Positions 45,272 to 55,053 of a stretch of DNA of 64,000 bases are shown here, piece after piece. The notes below the pieces were generated by a model. That model was not told where the DNA came from, made no database searches, and saw only the letters and a list, made by a program, of their open reading frames with translations. Within the stretch, counting starts at the first letter, position 1. The number at the start of each line of letters is the position of its first letter. Source of the DNA: Dyella sp. SG609 (lineage in GTDB: Bacteria; Pseudomonadota; Gammaproteobacteria; Xanthomonadales; Rhodanobacteraceae). A program made the position numbers and the translations under genes. The stretch covers positions 62,001 through 126,000 of the forward strand of contig NZ_JAAZQJ010000009.1 of the NCBI RefSeq assembly GCF_012275375.1, in the 5' to 3' direction.

Positions 45272-46279
45272 TCAGACCTTGTAGTACTCGCGATACCACG
45301 CCACGAACGCCGCGATGCCCTGCTCCACCGAGACCTTCGGCCGATAACCCACGGCCTCCACCAGGCTCGATACATCCGCCTCGGTCTCCGGCACGTCGCC
45401 CGCCTGCAGCGGCAGCATTTCCATGGTGGCCTTGCGCCCCAGGCACTGCTCCAGCACCTCGATATAGCGCAGCAGCTCCACCGGATGCTCGTTGCCGATG
45501 TTGTACAGGCGATACGGCGCCACGCCGCTGGTGGCCGGATCCGGATGCGTGGCATCCCAGGCCGCATCCTTGCCCGGCACCGTATCCAGCGCGCACACCA
45601 CGCCTTCGACGATGTCGTCGATATACGTGAAGCTGCGCTTGTGCCGGCCCTCGTTGAACACGCGGATCGGTTCGCCCGCGAGGATGGCCTTGGTGAACAG
45701 GAACAGCGCCATGTCCGGGCGTCCCCACGGGCCGTACACGGTGAAGAAGCGCAAGCCGGTGGCAGGCACGCCGTACAGATGCGCGTAGCTGTGCGCCATC
45801 TGCTCGTTCGCCTTCTTCGTCGCTGCGTACAGCGTCAGCGGATGCTCGGCCGGGCGGTGCTCGGAAAACGGCAGGTCGCGATTGGCGCCATACACCGAAC
45901 TGGTCGAAGCAAACACCAGATGCTGCACGGCATGCTGGCGGCAACCCTCCAGCACATGCAGGAAACCGGTGACGTTGCTGCTCACGTACACATGCGGATT
46001 GGTCGCCGCATAGCGCACACCCGCCTGCGCCGCCAGATTCACCACCCGCTCGGGCTTGTGCGTTGCGAACGCCTTCTCGATCGCCGCGCGGTCGGCCAGG
46101 TCCGCATGCACGTGCGTGTAGCCCGGATACGCCTGCACCCGCGCCAGTCGCGCCCGCTTCAAACCCACGTCGTAGTAATCGTTGAGGTTGTCCACACCGA
46201 TCACTTCATCGCCGCGCGCCAGCAGCTTGCGCGCCACGTGCGAACCGACGAAACCGGCGGTACCGGTCACCAGCACTTT

Positions 46280-46282
<3 letters not shown>
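45272..46282 (-). CDS. NAD-dependent nucleotide-sugar epimerase (UDP-glucuronate 4-epimerase type)
   Basis: 336 aa, extended short-chain dehydrogenase fold: NAD motif TGTAGFVGSH, the VDNLNDYYDVGLKRARL stretch characteristic of CapI/LpsL-type UDP-GlcA 4-epimerases, Ser in STSSVYG and the YAATKKANE catalytic Tyr/Lys. The start overlaps the stop of the upstream dehydrogenase by 3 bp (ATGA arrangement), so the two are translationally coupled. The product would be a UDP-hexuronic acid (galacturonate or its N-acetyl analogue) for surface polysaccharide. Confidence 0.92.
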
Positions 46283-47559
<1,277 letters not shown>

Positions 47560-47740
47560 GCAGGGCGCCTTCCACAAAGAACGGCCTCGGCGGCCGCAAC
47601 GACACAGGCTAACAGGAGCGGAGCGTATCGCGGCTGTGACGGCCGGCCGGCGGGTCGCTTTCGGCCGAGCCGCGGCCCGCCTTAAGTGACATCGACACGC
47701 CCCCGGGCCGCGCCTAACCTGCGTTTCCGCCCGCGCTTTG

Positions 47741-47872
47741 CAGGAGCGAAAGGCGAGTAACGAGGGCACAAGCCTGTGCGCGTACGTCCCCTGTCACGCG
47801 CGGCTAGGCTCTGTCGGCGAACCGGCCGGGCGTGTACGTGACGGCGCCCTCGCTACTCGCCTTTCGCTCCTG
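47741..47872. repeat. Long inverted repeat in the tviB upstream gap
   Basis: Arms of 26 bp at 47741-47766 and 47847-47872 match as inverted repeats with a single mismatch (CAGGAGCGAAAGGCGAGTA and complement), loop 80 bp. The loop has further partial symmetry (GTACGT/CACGCG segments). It fills most of the 455-bp gap 47560-48014 and could be a small non-coding repeat of the MITE type or a long terminator-like hairpin. Confidence 0.75.
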
Positions 47873-48014
47873 GCTTGCCTATCGGTGGAAAGCCATAGGC
47901 CAGGCATAGCCGGCACGAGGTAGAGGATTTCCCCGCGCGCCCGCGCAGAATCGGCGCCGAAGCTCACGCGAAGGTCCATCACGAAGGTCCATCACGCAAG
48001 GGGAGGTGGACATC

Positions 48015-48260
48015 ATGCGCATCACGCCGGTCGCTTTGATCGAATTCCTCGGCCTGGCGCCCGCCGGCCGCGAAACCGCCGCGCCGAAGCGCCGCCCGCC
48101 GGGCGCGCTCGACTACCAGCTGCCGGGCCGCGACTGGGCCGCGCTGTTCGGCGGCATCGCCTGCCTGGGCGCCCTGCGGCCGATCGTGTTCCTGCACCTG
48201 GGCGCCGAAACCGAAGCCGAACCCGAGGCCGAAGCCACCATCTGGCATCGCATCCACTGA
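48015..48260 (+). CDS. Small protein of unknown function
   Basis: 81 aa from the ATG at 48015, which stands 8 nt after GGGGAGG; a GTG at 48006 is too close. A basic/Pro-rich middle (PKRRPPGALDYQLPGRD), a weakly hydrophobic segment (WAALFGGIACLGALRPIVFLHLG) and an acidic patch (AETEAEPEAEA). The good ribosome binding site supports translation. Not recognised. Confidence 0.55.
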   Translation: MRITPVALIEFLGLAPAGRETAAPKRRPPGALDYQLPGRDWAALFGGIACLGALRPIVFLHLGAETEAEPEAEATIWHRIH

Positions 48261-48580
48261 AGCCGCGCCCTGCCGGAAGCCACCCCGACCCCTGGCATAC
48301 AAGCTGCTTCAGCGGTTTTTCCATCACACGCCGCGCAAAAAGCCGGGCTATGATGCCGGGGACCGTCCGCGCGGAGGCTCCATCGGTGCCGCACGGACCC
48401 AGGGTCGGGGGACATCGCAACGCTCCATGTCTGGCGCCGCCGCCGCGCGGCGGCGTTCCCGTTCCCTGCGTGCAGGTCGTGCCGGTTGTTCGCTCGAGCC
48501 GATAAAAAGCGGTCTCCATAAATGATGGCGCCGTACGCGGGCCATCGCACAAGCTGAAGAACGGATCACAGGGGGAGTAC
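48261..48580 (+). promoter_or_regulatory. Leader region of the small acidic protein/GGDEF operon
   Basis: A TATGAT -10 candidate lies at 48349-48354 without a good -35, giving a leader of about 220 nt. The leader contains a perfect 18-bp GC palindrome at 48438-48455 (CGCCGCCGC and complement). It shows none of the conserved segments of the c-di-GMP riboswitches. Confidence 0.35.
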
Positions 48581-48868
48581 ATGTCCGACATCATCGAGTT
48601 CCTGGAGCGCATGGGCGAAGACGCCCGCCTGCGCGATGCGTCCGCTGCCGAGCTGGAACTGGCCCTGGCCGGGGCGCGCCTGGAACCTGCGCACGAAGCT
48701 GCTGTGCAGGCCCGCGATGCCGCCGGCCTGCAGGCCCTGCTGGGCCTGGGTGCGCTGATGGCCGTGCAGTTGCCCGCCGAAGAGGAAGAAGAGCAGGAAG
48801 ACGAGGGCGAAGGCGACGAACCGTCGCCGGCCGAAGAAAGCCTGCGGCGCGAGGCCGCCGTCGCGTGA
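48581..48868 (+). CDS. Small acidic protein coupled to the GGDEF gene
   Basis: 95 aa, preceded by GGGGGAG. A helical N-terminal domain (MSDIIEFLERMGEDARLR...ELALAGARLEPAHEAAVQARDAAGLQALLG) is followed by a strongly acidic stretch (EEEEEQEDEGEGDE). The N-terminal part has the look of the short helical leader-like proteins common in Xanthomonadales, but I cannot name the family. The stop overlaps the GTG start of the diguanylate cyclase by 4 bp, so the two are translationally coupled. Confidence 0.75.
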   Translation: MSDIIEFLERMGEDARLRDASAAELELALAGARLEPAHEAAVQARDAAGLQALLGLGALMAVQLPAEEEEEQEDEGEGDEPSPAEESLRREAAVA

Positions 48869-50664
48869 ACGCGCGCCCCGGCATGCGGCGCCTTTACGGG
48901 TTCCTCCTTGCCGGGGCCTGCATGCTGTGCCCGCTGGCCGCGGCCGACGCGGAAGCCGGCGCGGCCGACGCCCCGCCCGCCCTGCTGGAGGTAGCCGACA
49001 GCATCAAGACCTCCGACCACGGCACCTTCGCCAAGCTGCTGCTCCAGATGGAGCCGGAGGCATCGAAGCTGTCGCCGCAGCAGCAGTGGCACCTGCGCTA
49101 CCTGAAGGCCTGGGACGTGGCCTACTACGGCGACTACGAACGCGCCGGCCCGCTGCTGGACGAGGTGATCGCGCAGGACGTCGACGCCACCCTGCGCTTC
49201 CGCGCCACCGCCACCTCGATCAACATCCTCGGCATCGGCCACCGCTACGAGGAAGCCTTCACCCGGCTGGACAAGCTCACCAGCCAGCTGCCGCAGATCA
49301 CCGACAAGCGCGCCCGCCTGCAAGGCCTGGGCGAAGCGGCGCAGCTGCTGGTCGCGGCCGGCCAGTACGACCTCGCCGCGCAATACGCGGACGAGATGCT
49401 GAAGAACCTGCCGCCCGGCGAAGGCCCGTGCAAAGGCTTGTTCTTCAAGGCCGAGTCGGCCTATCGCAGCGAGAAGCCGAACGCGCGCGAGCAGCTGGAC
49501 CAGGCCATCGACCGCTGCGTCTCCGTCGGCGAAACCGTCTACGCCAACACGCTGCGCGCCGAACTGGCCGTGGCCGACCTCGAGCGCGGCGAAGCCACCC
49601 AGGCCATCGCCGTGCTCACGCGCAACTACGCCGACGTGCAGCACGACGGCTACCAGACCCTGATCGCGCAGTTCGACGCGGCCCTGGCCAAGGCGCACCT
49701 GAGCCTGGGCAACCTGGCCGAGGCGCGCAAGCACGCGCTGGCCGCGGTGCAGAACAGCATCAAGGGCGAATACACCGCGCCGCTGGGCATGGCCTACCAG
49801 GTGCTGTACCGGGTGGCGCGCAAGCAGGGCGACCTGGCCGCGGCGCTGGCCTATCTCGAGCAGTACATGGCGGCCGACAAGGGCTATCTCGACGACGTCT
49901 CCGCCAAGGCGCTGGCCTACCAGGTGGTGAAGCAGCAGGTGCTGTCGGGCCGGCTGCAGCTGGACACGCTCAACAAGCAGAACCAGATCCTGCAGCTGCA
50001 GCAGGCGCTGGACCGCAAGGCGGTGGAAGCCAGCCGCCTGTACATCGTGCTGCTGCTGATGGCGCTGGGTTTCATCACGCTGTGGATCTACCGCCTCAAG
50101 CGCTCGCAGCTGCGCTTCATGTGGCTGTCGCGGCTGGACAGCCTCACCGGCATCTGCAACCGCAAGCATTTCATCGAAGAAGCCGAAACGGCCCTGCAGG
50201 CGGCGGCGAAGACGCGCCAGCCGGCCGCGCTGGTGATCCTGGACCTCGATCATTTCAAGTCGATCAACGACACCTTCGGCCACGCCGTGGGCGACCACAC
50301 GCTCAAGCACATCGTGGAAGCCTGCCGCCCGCTGCTCAGCGCGCGCGAAGTATTCGGCCGCCTGGGCGGCGAGGAATTCGCCGTGCTGCTGCCGGACTGC
50401 ACGCCCGAACAGGCCCTGGCCCGCGCCGAACAGCTGCGCGCGGCGATCGGCGCGCTGTCGCCGCTGGAAAGCGGCGAACTCTCCGTCTCCGCCAGCCTGG
50501 GCGTGGCCGACACGCACAGCGCCGGCTACGACGTCAGCGAACTGCTGGTGCGCGCCGACCACGCGCTGTACCGCGCCAAGAGCGAAGGGCGCAACCGGGT
50601 GGTGGCCACGTGGATGGGCGCGGCGGTAACGCGCGTGGTGGCGGGTGCGTCGGCGAGCGTTTAG
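48865..50664 (+). CDS. TPR-GGDEF diguanylate cyclase with a periplasmic sensor
   Basis: 599 aa; the GTG start overlaps the previous stop. Signal peptide (residues 1-26), a periplasmic helical-repeat (TPR-like) region of about 350 residues, a coiled-coil (QNQILQLQQALDRKAVEA), one transmembrane helix (LYIVLLLMALGFITLWIYRL, about 394-413), then a GGDEF domain with DSLTGICNRKHF, LDLDHFKSINDTFGHAVGD, the active-site GGEEF and the C-terminal ALYRAKSEGRNRV. It makes c-di-GMP in the cytoplasm in response to an envelope signal. No RxxD inhibitory site is obvious before the active site. Confidence 0.93.
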   Translation: MNARPGMRRLYGFLLAGACMLCPLAAADAEAGAADAPPALLEVADSIKTSDHGTFAKLLLQMEPEASKLSPQQQWHLRYLKAWDVAYYGDYERAGPLLDEVIAQDVDATLRFRATATSINILGIGHRYEEAFTRLDKLTSQLPQITDKRARLQGLGEAAQLLVAAGQYDLAAQYADEMLKNLPPGEGPCKGLFFKAESAYRSEKPNAREQLDQAIDRCVSVGETVYANTLRAELAVADLERGEATQAIAVLTRNYADVQHDGYQTLIAQFDAALAKAHLSLGNLAEARKHALAAVQNSIKGEYTAPLGMAYQVLYRVARKQGDLAAALAYLEQYMAADKGYLDDVSAKALAYQVVKQQVLSGRLQLDTLNKQNQILQLQQALDRKAVEASRLYIVLLLMALGFITLWIYRLKRSQLRFMWLSRLDSLTGICNRKHFIEEAETALQAAAKTRQPAALVILDLDHFKSINDTFGHAVGDHTLKHIVEACRPLLSAREVFGRLGGEEFAVLLPDCTPEQALARAEQLRAAIGALSPLESGELSVSASLGVADTHSAGYDVSELLVRADHALYRAKSEGRNRVVATWMGAAVTRVVAGASASV

Positions 50665-50707
50665 CGCGCTGGGTTGAGAGGCTCCCGCGGACGCCTGCCG
50701 GCGAAGC

Positions 50708-51835
50708 TCAGTGCTTCACGTGATAACGCGTACTGCGGCCGCCGCCCAGCAGGCGCTCCAGGTAACCCTTCTCGACCAGGTCGGCCAGGTGGCGCGTGGC
50801 GGTGGCCTTGGACACCTTGGCTACGGCCTGGTATTTCGACGCGCTGATGCCCTGCTCGAAGCCGCGCTCGCCGCCATCGAGCAGGCGATTGAGCACCTTG
50901 AGCTGTTCCGGCAGCAGGCCCTGGTACGGGTGCTGCAGCCAGAAGCGCGCCTTGTCCAGCACGCGGTCGATGCGCTGCAGAGCCTCGTTCAAGCTGTGCT
51001 GCAAGGTGGCGAGAAACCACCGCAGCCACGGCGTGACGTCCAGCGTGGCCTTCTGGCTGGTTTCGAGCACGTGGTAGTAGCCGGCGCGGTCGGCCAGGAT
51101 GCTGGCCGACATGGTGTAGAAGCGGATCGCCTGATGTTCGGCCTGCGCCAGGGCCAGGTCGGTGATGGCGCGGGTCAGGCGGCCGTTGCCATCGTCGAAC
51201 GGATGCAGGGTGACGAACCAGAAGTGCGCCAGCCCGGCGCGCAGCAAGGGATCGAGCGCGGCGTCGCCGTGGCTGCTGTTGAACCAGGCCAGGAAGGCAT
51301 CGAGCTGCACCTCCAAGCCGGCGCGGGGCGGCGCTTCGAAATGCACGATCGGCCGGTCGAGCCGGCCGGATACCACCTGCATCGGCTCGTCGCCGCGCAG
51401 GCTGCCCACGCGGATGGGCCGTGCGAGCAAGGAATCCTGCTGCGCGAACAGCCAGGCATGCCAGTCGAACAGGCGCTGCGCAGTCAATGGCTCGCGATAG
51501 CGCTGGGTCGCGTCGAGCATCAATTCGGCCAGGCCTTCGCTGCGCGGGGTGGTGGCCGCTTTCGCGTCCTGCACTACGCCCAGCCGCCGCGCGAGCGAGG
51601 AGCGCACCGAGGCCACGTTGAGGCGCTCACCCTCGATCGCCGAGGAGGTGATGATGTTCTGCAGCAGGGTGTCGAGTTCCCCTTCGACCTGTTCGTCGCC
51701 CGCGATCGCACCGGCCATGCCGAGCAGGCGGCCCTGCAACTGCTGGCAGGAGCGCAGCAGGGGCGCCAGCGTCCTGGCGTGCCAGCGGAAGGTGGGCCAA
51801 TCCGGCTGTTGCCAGATCCAGCGGGGGTGATCCAT
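50708..51835 (-). CDS. Fic-family AMPylase-type protein with C-terminal winged helix
   Basis: 375 aa from the ATG at 51835. N-terminal Fic_N region, an inhibitory motif SSAIEG at 64-69 ([ST]xxxE[GN]), a complete catalytic motif HPFDDGNGRLTR at 211-222 with His211, and a C-terminal winged-helix domain (residues about 315-375; ISASKYQAVAKVSKATATRHLADLVEKGYLERLLGGGRSTRY). Fic proteins of this architecture transfer AMP onto proteins and are kept off by the Glu of the inhibitory helix. It is monocistronic behind two strong dyads, which fits autoregulation by its own HTH. Confidence 0.92.
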   Translation of the reverse strand: MDHPRWIWQQPDWPTFRWHARTLAPLLRSCQQLQGRLLGMAGAIAGDEQVEGELDTLLQNIITSSAIEGERLNVASVRSSLARRLGVVQDAKAATTPRSEGLAELMLDATQRYREPLTAQRLFDWHAWLFAQQDSLLARPIRVGSLRGDEPMQVVSGRLDRPIVHFEAPPRAGLEVQLDAFLAWFNSSHGDAALDPLLRAGLAHFWFVTLHPFDDGNGRLTRAITDLALAQAEHQAIRFYTMSASILADRAGYYHVLETSQKATLDVTPWLRWFLATLQHSLNEALQRIDRVLDKARFWLQHPYQGLLPEQLKVLNRLLDGGERGFEQGISASKYQAVAKVSKATATRHLADLVEKGYLERLLGGGRSTRYHVKH

Positions 51836-51855
51836 GCGGCGGACTCCCAAAGGGG

Positions 51856-51918
51856 TGAGCCGATTACGCCACTTATTCGGCTCACGGAATGAGCCGATTA
51901 TGGTCGATATTCGGCTCA
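51856..51918 (-). promoter_or_regulatory. Double dyad operator of the second Fic gene
   Basis: TGAGCCGATTA at 51856-51866 and 51890-51900, and TATTCGGCTCA at 51874-51884 and 51908-51918. They form two identical dyads (11 bp, 7-nt spacer, 11 bp) only 5 bp apart, starting 20 bp from the start codon. A repressor dimer binding each dyad would cover the promoter. Confidence 0.8.
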
Positions 51919-51990
51919 CGCGCCATGGGGCACCCACGGCCACGGCACCTGCGGCGCGACGGTATCGCGCTGCTTTTGATTCAAGGGAAA

Positions 51991-52067
51991 TGGCGCGCCC
52001 GGAGGGATTCGAACCCCCGACCAATGGCTTCGGAAGCCACTACTCTATCCGGCTGAGCTACGGGCGC
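51991..52067 (-). tRNA. tRNA-Arg (anticodon CCG)
   Basis: 77-nt cloverleaf on the minus strand: acceptor stem GCGCCCG/CGGGCGC, D-arm GCTCAGCCGGATAGAGT, anticodon loop TTCCGAA giving CCG, T-arm with GGTTCGAATCC, discriminator G and encoded CCA. It decodes CGG. No integrase or duplicated 3' end is nearby. Confidence 0.95.
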
Positions 52068-52163
52068 GTGGTGCGGCGAGGCCGCCGGCGGCCCCTGGGG
52101 CGGCGGCGGAGCGCGGAGTATAGCGGCTTGGAGCCATGCGTGCGACGAGGAACGCCGATAACG

Positions 52164-52191
52164 AAAAGGCCCGCCTCGCGGCGGGCCTTTT
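52164..52191. terminator. Bidirectional terminator after the first M61 gene
   Basis: AAAAGGCCCGCC-TCGC-GGCGGGCCTTTT, a perfect 12-bp stem lying 24 bp downstream of the M61 stop (minus strand). Confidence 0.9.
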
Positions 52192-52215
52192 CGCGGCGTG
52201 AGCCCGATGGATCGC

Positions 52216-54114
52216 TCAGCGCGCCTTGAGCAGCTCCGAGAGCTGGTCCGGCTTGCCTTCGATGCGCTCCAGGTGCGGGTACTTCAGGCCGTCGTGATAG
52301 TCGATGCGCAGGGTCTGGTACTGGTCGAAGTTCTTTACCAGCAGTTCGACCGGCTTGCTCTTGTCCTTGGCCGCATCGGTCACCGCGTCCTTGACGGCGT
52401 CGCTGGAGAACTCCTTGCCGTTCACCGCCACGATCTTCATGCCCGGCGACAGGCCGGCCTTGAAGGCGGGGCCGTCCCACAGCACGTCCATGATGTCGCC
52501 GCCCTTGCCCAGCGACACGCCCAGCGAATACACCAGGTTGGCGCCGCCGAAGCGGGCCTCGGCCGCCTTCACCACCGGCGAGGGCTTGTCGTTGTAGACC
52601 AGCTTCCAGCCGTGCGCCTCGATGCCGCCGATCAGCGGACCGTGGCCGTCAAGGCGCTCGCGCAGGTAGCTGGCCCAGTCGAAGGGCTGGATGTCGTTGA
52701 GCGTCTTCACCACATCCTCGAAGGTGTAGGTGTTGACCGCCCACTCGCCATTGTTCATGCCGAAGAAGGCCTTGCCGAAATCGTCGATCGACTTCTTGTT
52801 GCCCGACAGCGAACGCAGCTTGCCGTCCACTTCCAGCCAGATCATCTGGCCGCCGGAGTAATAGTCCTCGCTCATCTGGTAGTTGCGGTAGGGCAACGGC
52901 CGGCGCTGCGCGATGATCGGATCGTTGGTGGTGTCCTGGATATTGCGCCACTGCTGCAGGCCCGGACGGCCCTTGTCGTAGTTGGCGGCGACGTTGGCGA
53001 GCATGTCGCGCGCTTCTTCCGGCTTCCACAGGCCCGAGCGCGCGGCCATCACATAGCCCCAGAACTGGGTCTGGCCTTCGTACACCCACAGCAGGCTGTC
53101 CTGCATCGGCACGTTGAAGTTCGGCGTGGACAGATCCGCGCCGCGGCGGTACTTGCCGTCCCAGGAGTGGTTGAACTCGTGCGGCAGCAGGTCGCGCGCC
53201 AGCACGTTCTTGTCCCACTCGGTGAAGTAGCCGGGACCCACGCCGTTCTCGCTGGAGCGGTGGTGCTCCAGGCCGTTGCCGCTCATCTTGTCGCTGAGCG
53301 AGAACAGGAAGTCGTAGTGGTTGTAGTGGTGCGCGCCGTACATCTTGTACATCTGCTGCACCAGGTTCTGATGCGCCTTCAGCTGTTCCGGCTTGATTTC
53401 CAGGTACTTCGGGTCATCGGCCACGATGTTGAGGAACACCGGCGTCTTGGCGCCCGGGTCCAGGTCCACGCGCTTGAAATACTTGCCGGCATAGATCGGC
53501 GAGTCGACCAGGTCGTCGAACTTGATCGGCTTGAAGGTCACCGTATCGCCGTCGCGCGAAGCCTGCTCCAGCGCGGTGCCGAACTGCCAGCCGGCCGGGA
53601 ACTTCACGCTGGCCTCGGCCTGGATGCGGGCGGCGACATAGCCGGCCGGATACAGCGTGACCGTATTCCACTGCACGTTGAGCATTTCCGGCGTCATCAC
53701 CACGCGGCCCTGGCGGGTGTCCTGCGGGGAGAGGAACTGGAATTCCACGTCCACGCTGCTGGCGCCCTGCGGTACGTCGACGTGGAAGGCGTAGACGTTG
53801 AGCGGATCGCGCGTCCACTTCAGCTCCTTGCCGTTGGCCGACACCTTCAGGCCCGCCAGCTTGTCGATCGGGCCGGACGGCGAATGGTTGCCCGGCAGCC
53901 ACTGCGGATACAGCAGGGTCAGCGGGCCGGGCTGCGCCGGCACCGATTCGCGCACGCGGAAGATGCGGCGGGCGATGTCGGTGGCATCCACGCTCACCTT
54001 GAGCGTGCCGTTGAACGGCACGTCCTGCGGCGCCGGGACGTCGGCTTGAACGGCGAAGCCGCACAGGCCGAAGCCCGCGGCGAGGATGGCGGAAGCGAGG
54101 CGCGAAGCTTTCAA
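52216..54114 (-). CDS. Secreted M61-family metallopeptidase with PDZ domain, copy A
   Basis: 632 aa using a TTG start at 54114: GGAG lies 6 nt upstream and the result is a clean signal peptide (MKASRLASAILAAGFGLCGFAVQA); the next in-frame candidate upstream (TTG, 54141) lacks this. N-terminal beta domain, thermolysin-like zinc motif HEFNH at 312-316 followed by SWDGK, downstream Glu in WVYEGQT, and a C-terminal PDZ-like domain (GVSLGKGGDIMDVLWDGPAFKAGLSPGMKIVAVNG). M61 glycyl-type aminopeptidases act on peptides outside the cytoplasm. Paralogue of 55054-56958. Confidence 0.93.
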   Translation of the reverse strand: MKASRLASAILAAGFGLCGFAVQADVPAPQDVPFNGTLKVSVDATDIARRIFRVRESVPAQPGPLTLLYPQWLPGNHSPSGPIDKLAGLKVSANGKELKWTRDPLNVYAFHVDVPQGASSVDVEFQFLSPQDTRQGRVVMTPEMLNVQWNTVTLYPAGYVAARIQAEASVKFPAGWQFGTALEQASRDGDTVTFKPIKFDDLVDSPIYAGKYFKRVDLDPGAKTPVFLNIVADDPKYLEIKPEQLKAHQNLVQQMYKMYGAHHYNHYDFLFSLSDKMSGNGLEHHRSSENGVGPGYFTEWDKNVLARDLLPHEFNHSWDGKYRRGADLSTPNFNVPMQDSLLWVYEGQTQFWGYVMAARSGLWKPEEARDMLANVAANYDKGRPGLQQWRNIQDTTNDPIIAQRRPLPYRNYQMSEDYYSGGQMIWLEVDGKLRSLSGNKKSIDDFGKAFFGMNNGEWAVNTYTFEDVVKTLNDIQPFDWASYLRERLDGHGPLIGGIEAHGWKLVYNDKPSPVVKAAEARFGGANLVYSLGVSLGKGGDIMDVLWDGPAFKAGLSPGMKIVAVNGKEFSSDAVKDAVTDAAKDKSKPVELLVKNFDQYQTLRIDYHDGLKYPHLERIEGKPDQLSELLKAR

Positions 54115-54178
54115 AACGGTCTCCTGATGGCAGACGCGCAACGCCCATGGGCGGACGTTGAACGGAATATGACCGTCC

Positions 54179-54224
54179 GATGCTAGACCGCGGCGGCATG
54201 CCGCACCCCCTGCCAGAGGTCATG
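54179..54224 (-). promoter_or_regulatory. Shared peptidase-gene upstream motif, M61 copy A
   Basis: On the minus strand ATGACCTCTGGCAGGGGGTG (from 54224) and, 34 bp on, CTAGCATC (54186-54179), 65 bp before the TTG start. It matches the regions at 40971-41013 and 56992-57036. Confidence 0.6.
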
Positions 54225-54383
54225 CGGCAGGCTGAACCATGCCTTGCTTCAAATCCCGCCAGGGGTTTGGAAATGTAAAAACGCCCTTATCCTTCGTGGC
54301 CCGCGCTACCCCACGCGGGCCGCAGCGACGATTTCCCCCTCAGATCGCGCCGCGGAAAACCCAAAAAGAAAATGGAGTTCTCC

Positions 54384-54977
54384 ATGAACAAGCTTCTGCT
54401 CTCGGCCGTGCTGGCCGCTGCTGCCCTGTCCCCGTTCGCTGCCCAGGCCGATGACGCCGCCAGCAGCAACCAGCTCAACAACTTTTTCGTGACCGGCAAC
54501 CTCGGTCAGAGCAACTACCGCGTGGGCGGCCTGTCCGACAAGTCGGACGTGTTCCAGAGCGTTCGCTTCGGCTGGCGCTGGAACAACATCGTCGGCGCCG
54601 AAGCCGGCTACACCTCGCTGGGCCAAGCCAAGCAGTACATCGGCCCGGTCACCGTCGGCTTCCAGCCGAAGGCCGTGATCCTCGGCGTGAACGCCAAGTA
54701 CGGCTTCTACGGCAACTGGTTCGTCACCGGCCACGGCGGCTACCTGCGTTCGCGCACCACCGCCAGCACCACCTACGGCGACCTGCGCGCCACCGAGAAG
54801 AGCTGGAACAACGGCTGGTACGCCGGCGTGGGCGTGGGCTACAACGTGACCGACAACGTCGCGCTGGCGCTCAACTACGACAACTACCGCGTGAAGTACG
54901 GCCGCGCCGGCGCCAGCCAGTCGCAGGCCAACGTCAACGTGGCGGCCTACTCGGCGTCGATCGAGTACCGCTTCTAA
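54384..54977 (+). CDS. Small outer-membrane beta-barrel protein
   Basis: 197 aa from the ATG at 54384 (GGAG 6 nt upstream). Signal peptide MNKLLLSAVLAAAALSPFAAQA, then alternating amphipathic strands rich in Gly, Tyr and Asn, ending in the barrel C-terminal signature SIEYRF (terminal Phe). The size suits an eight-stranded OmpA/OmpX-type barrel. It stands between the two divergently and convergently oriented M61 genes but has its own terminator. Role unknown. Confidence 0.87.
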   Translation: MNKLLLSAVLAAAALSPFAAQADDAASSNQLNNFFVTGNLGQSNYRVGGLSDKSDVFQSVRFGWRWNNIVGAEAGYTSLGQAKQYIGPVTVGFQPKAVILGVNAKYGFYGNWFVTGHGGYLRSRTTASTTYGDLRATEKSWNNGWYAGVGVGYNVTDNVALALNYDNYRVKYGRAGASQSQANVNVAAYSASIEYRF

Positions 54978-54998
54978 GCGCAGCTTTTCGCGCAGGCA

Positions 54999-55036
54999 AC
55001 AAAAAAAGGGCGCCCCAGCGGGCGCCCTTTTTCTTT
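54999..55036. terminator. Bidirectional terminator after the barrel gene
   Basis: A-run, GGGCGCCC-CAGC-GGGCGCCC, T-run, between the + strand barrel gene and the end of the minus-strand M61 gene. Confidence 0.92.
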
Positions 55037-55053
55037 TCACCATGCAACGCGGG

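Noticed and set aside
48261..48580. Possible c-di-GMP riboswitch ahead of the GGDEF operon
   Set aside because: None of the conserved GEMM segments is present; only a GC palindrome is seen.
51991..52067. tRNA-Arg as an integration site of a genomic island
   Set aside because: No integrase, no duplicated tRNA 3' end and no change in composition was found around it.
54205..54224. Sigma-54 promoter reading of TGGCAGGGGGTGCGG in the peptidase motif
   Set aside because: The GG and GC elements are two bases too close for a -24/-12 promoter and the S9 copy does not keep them.
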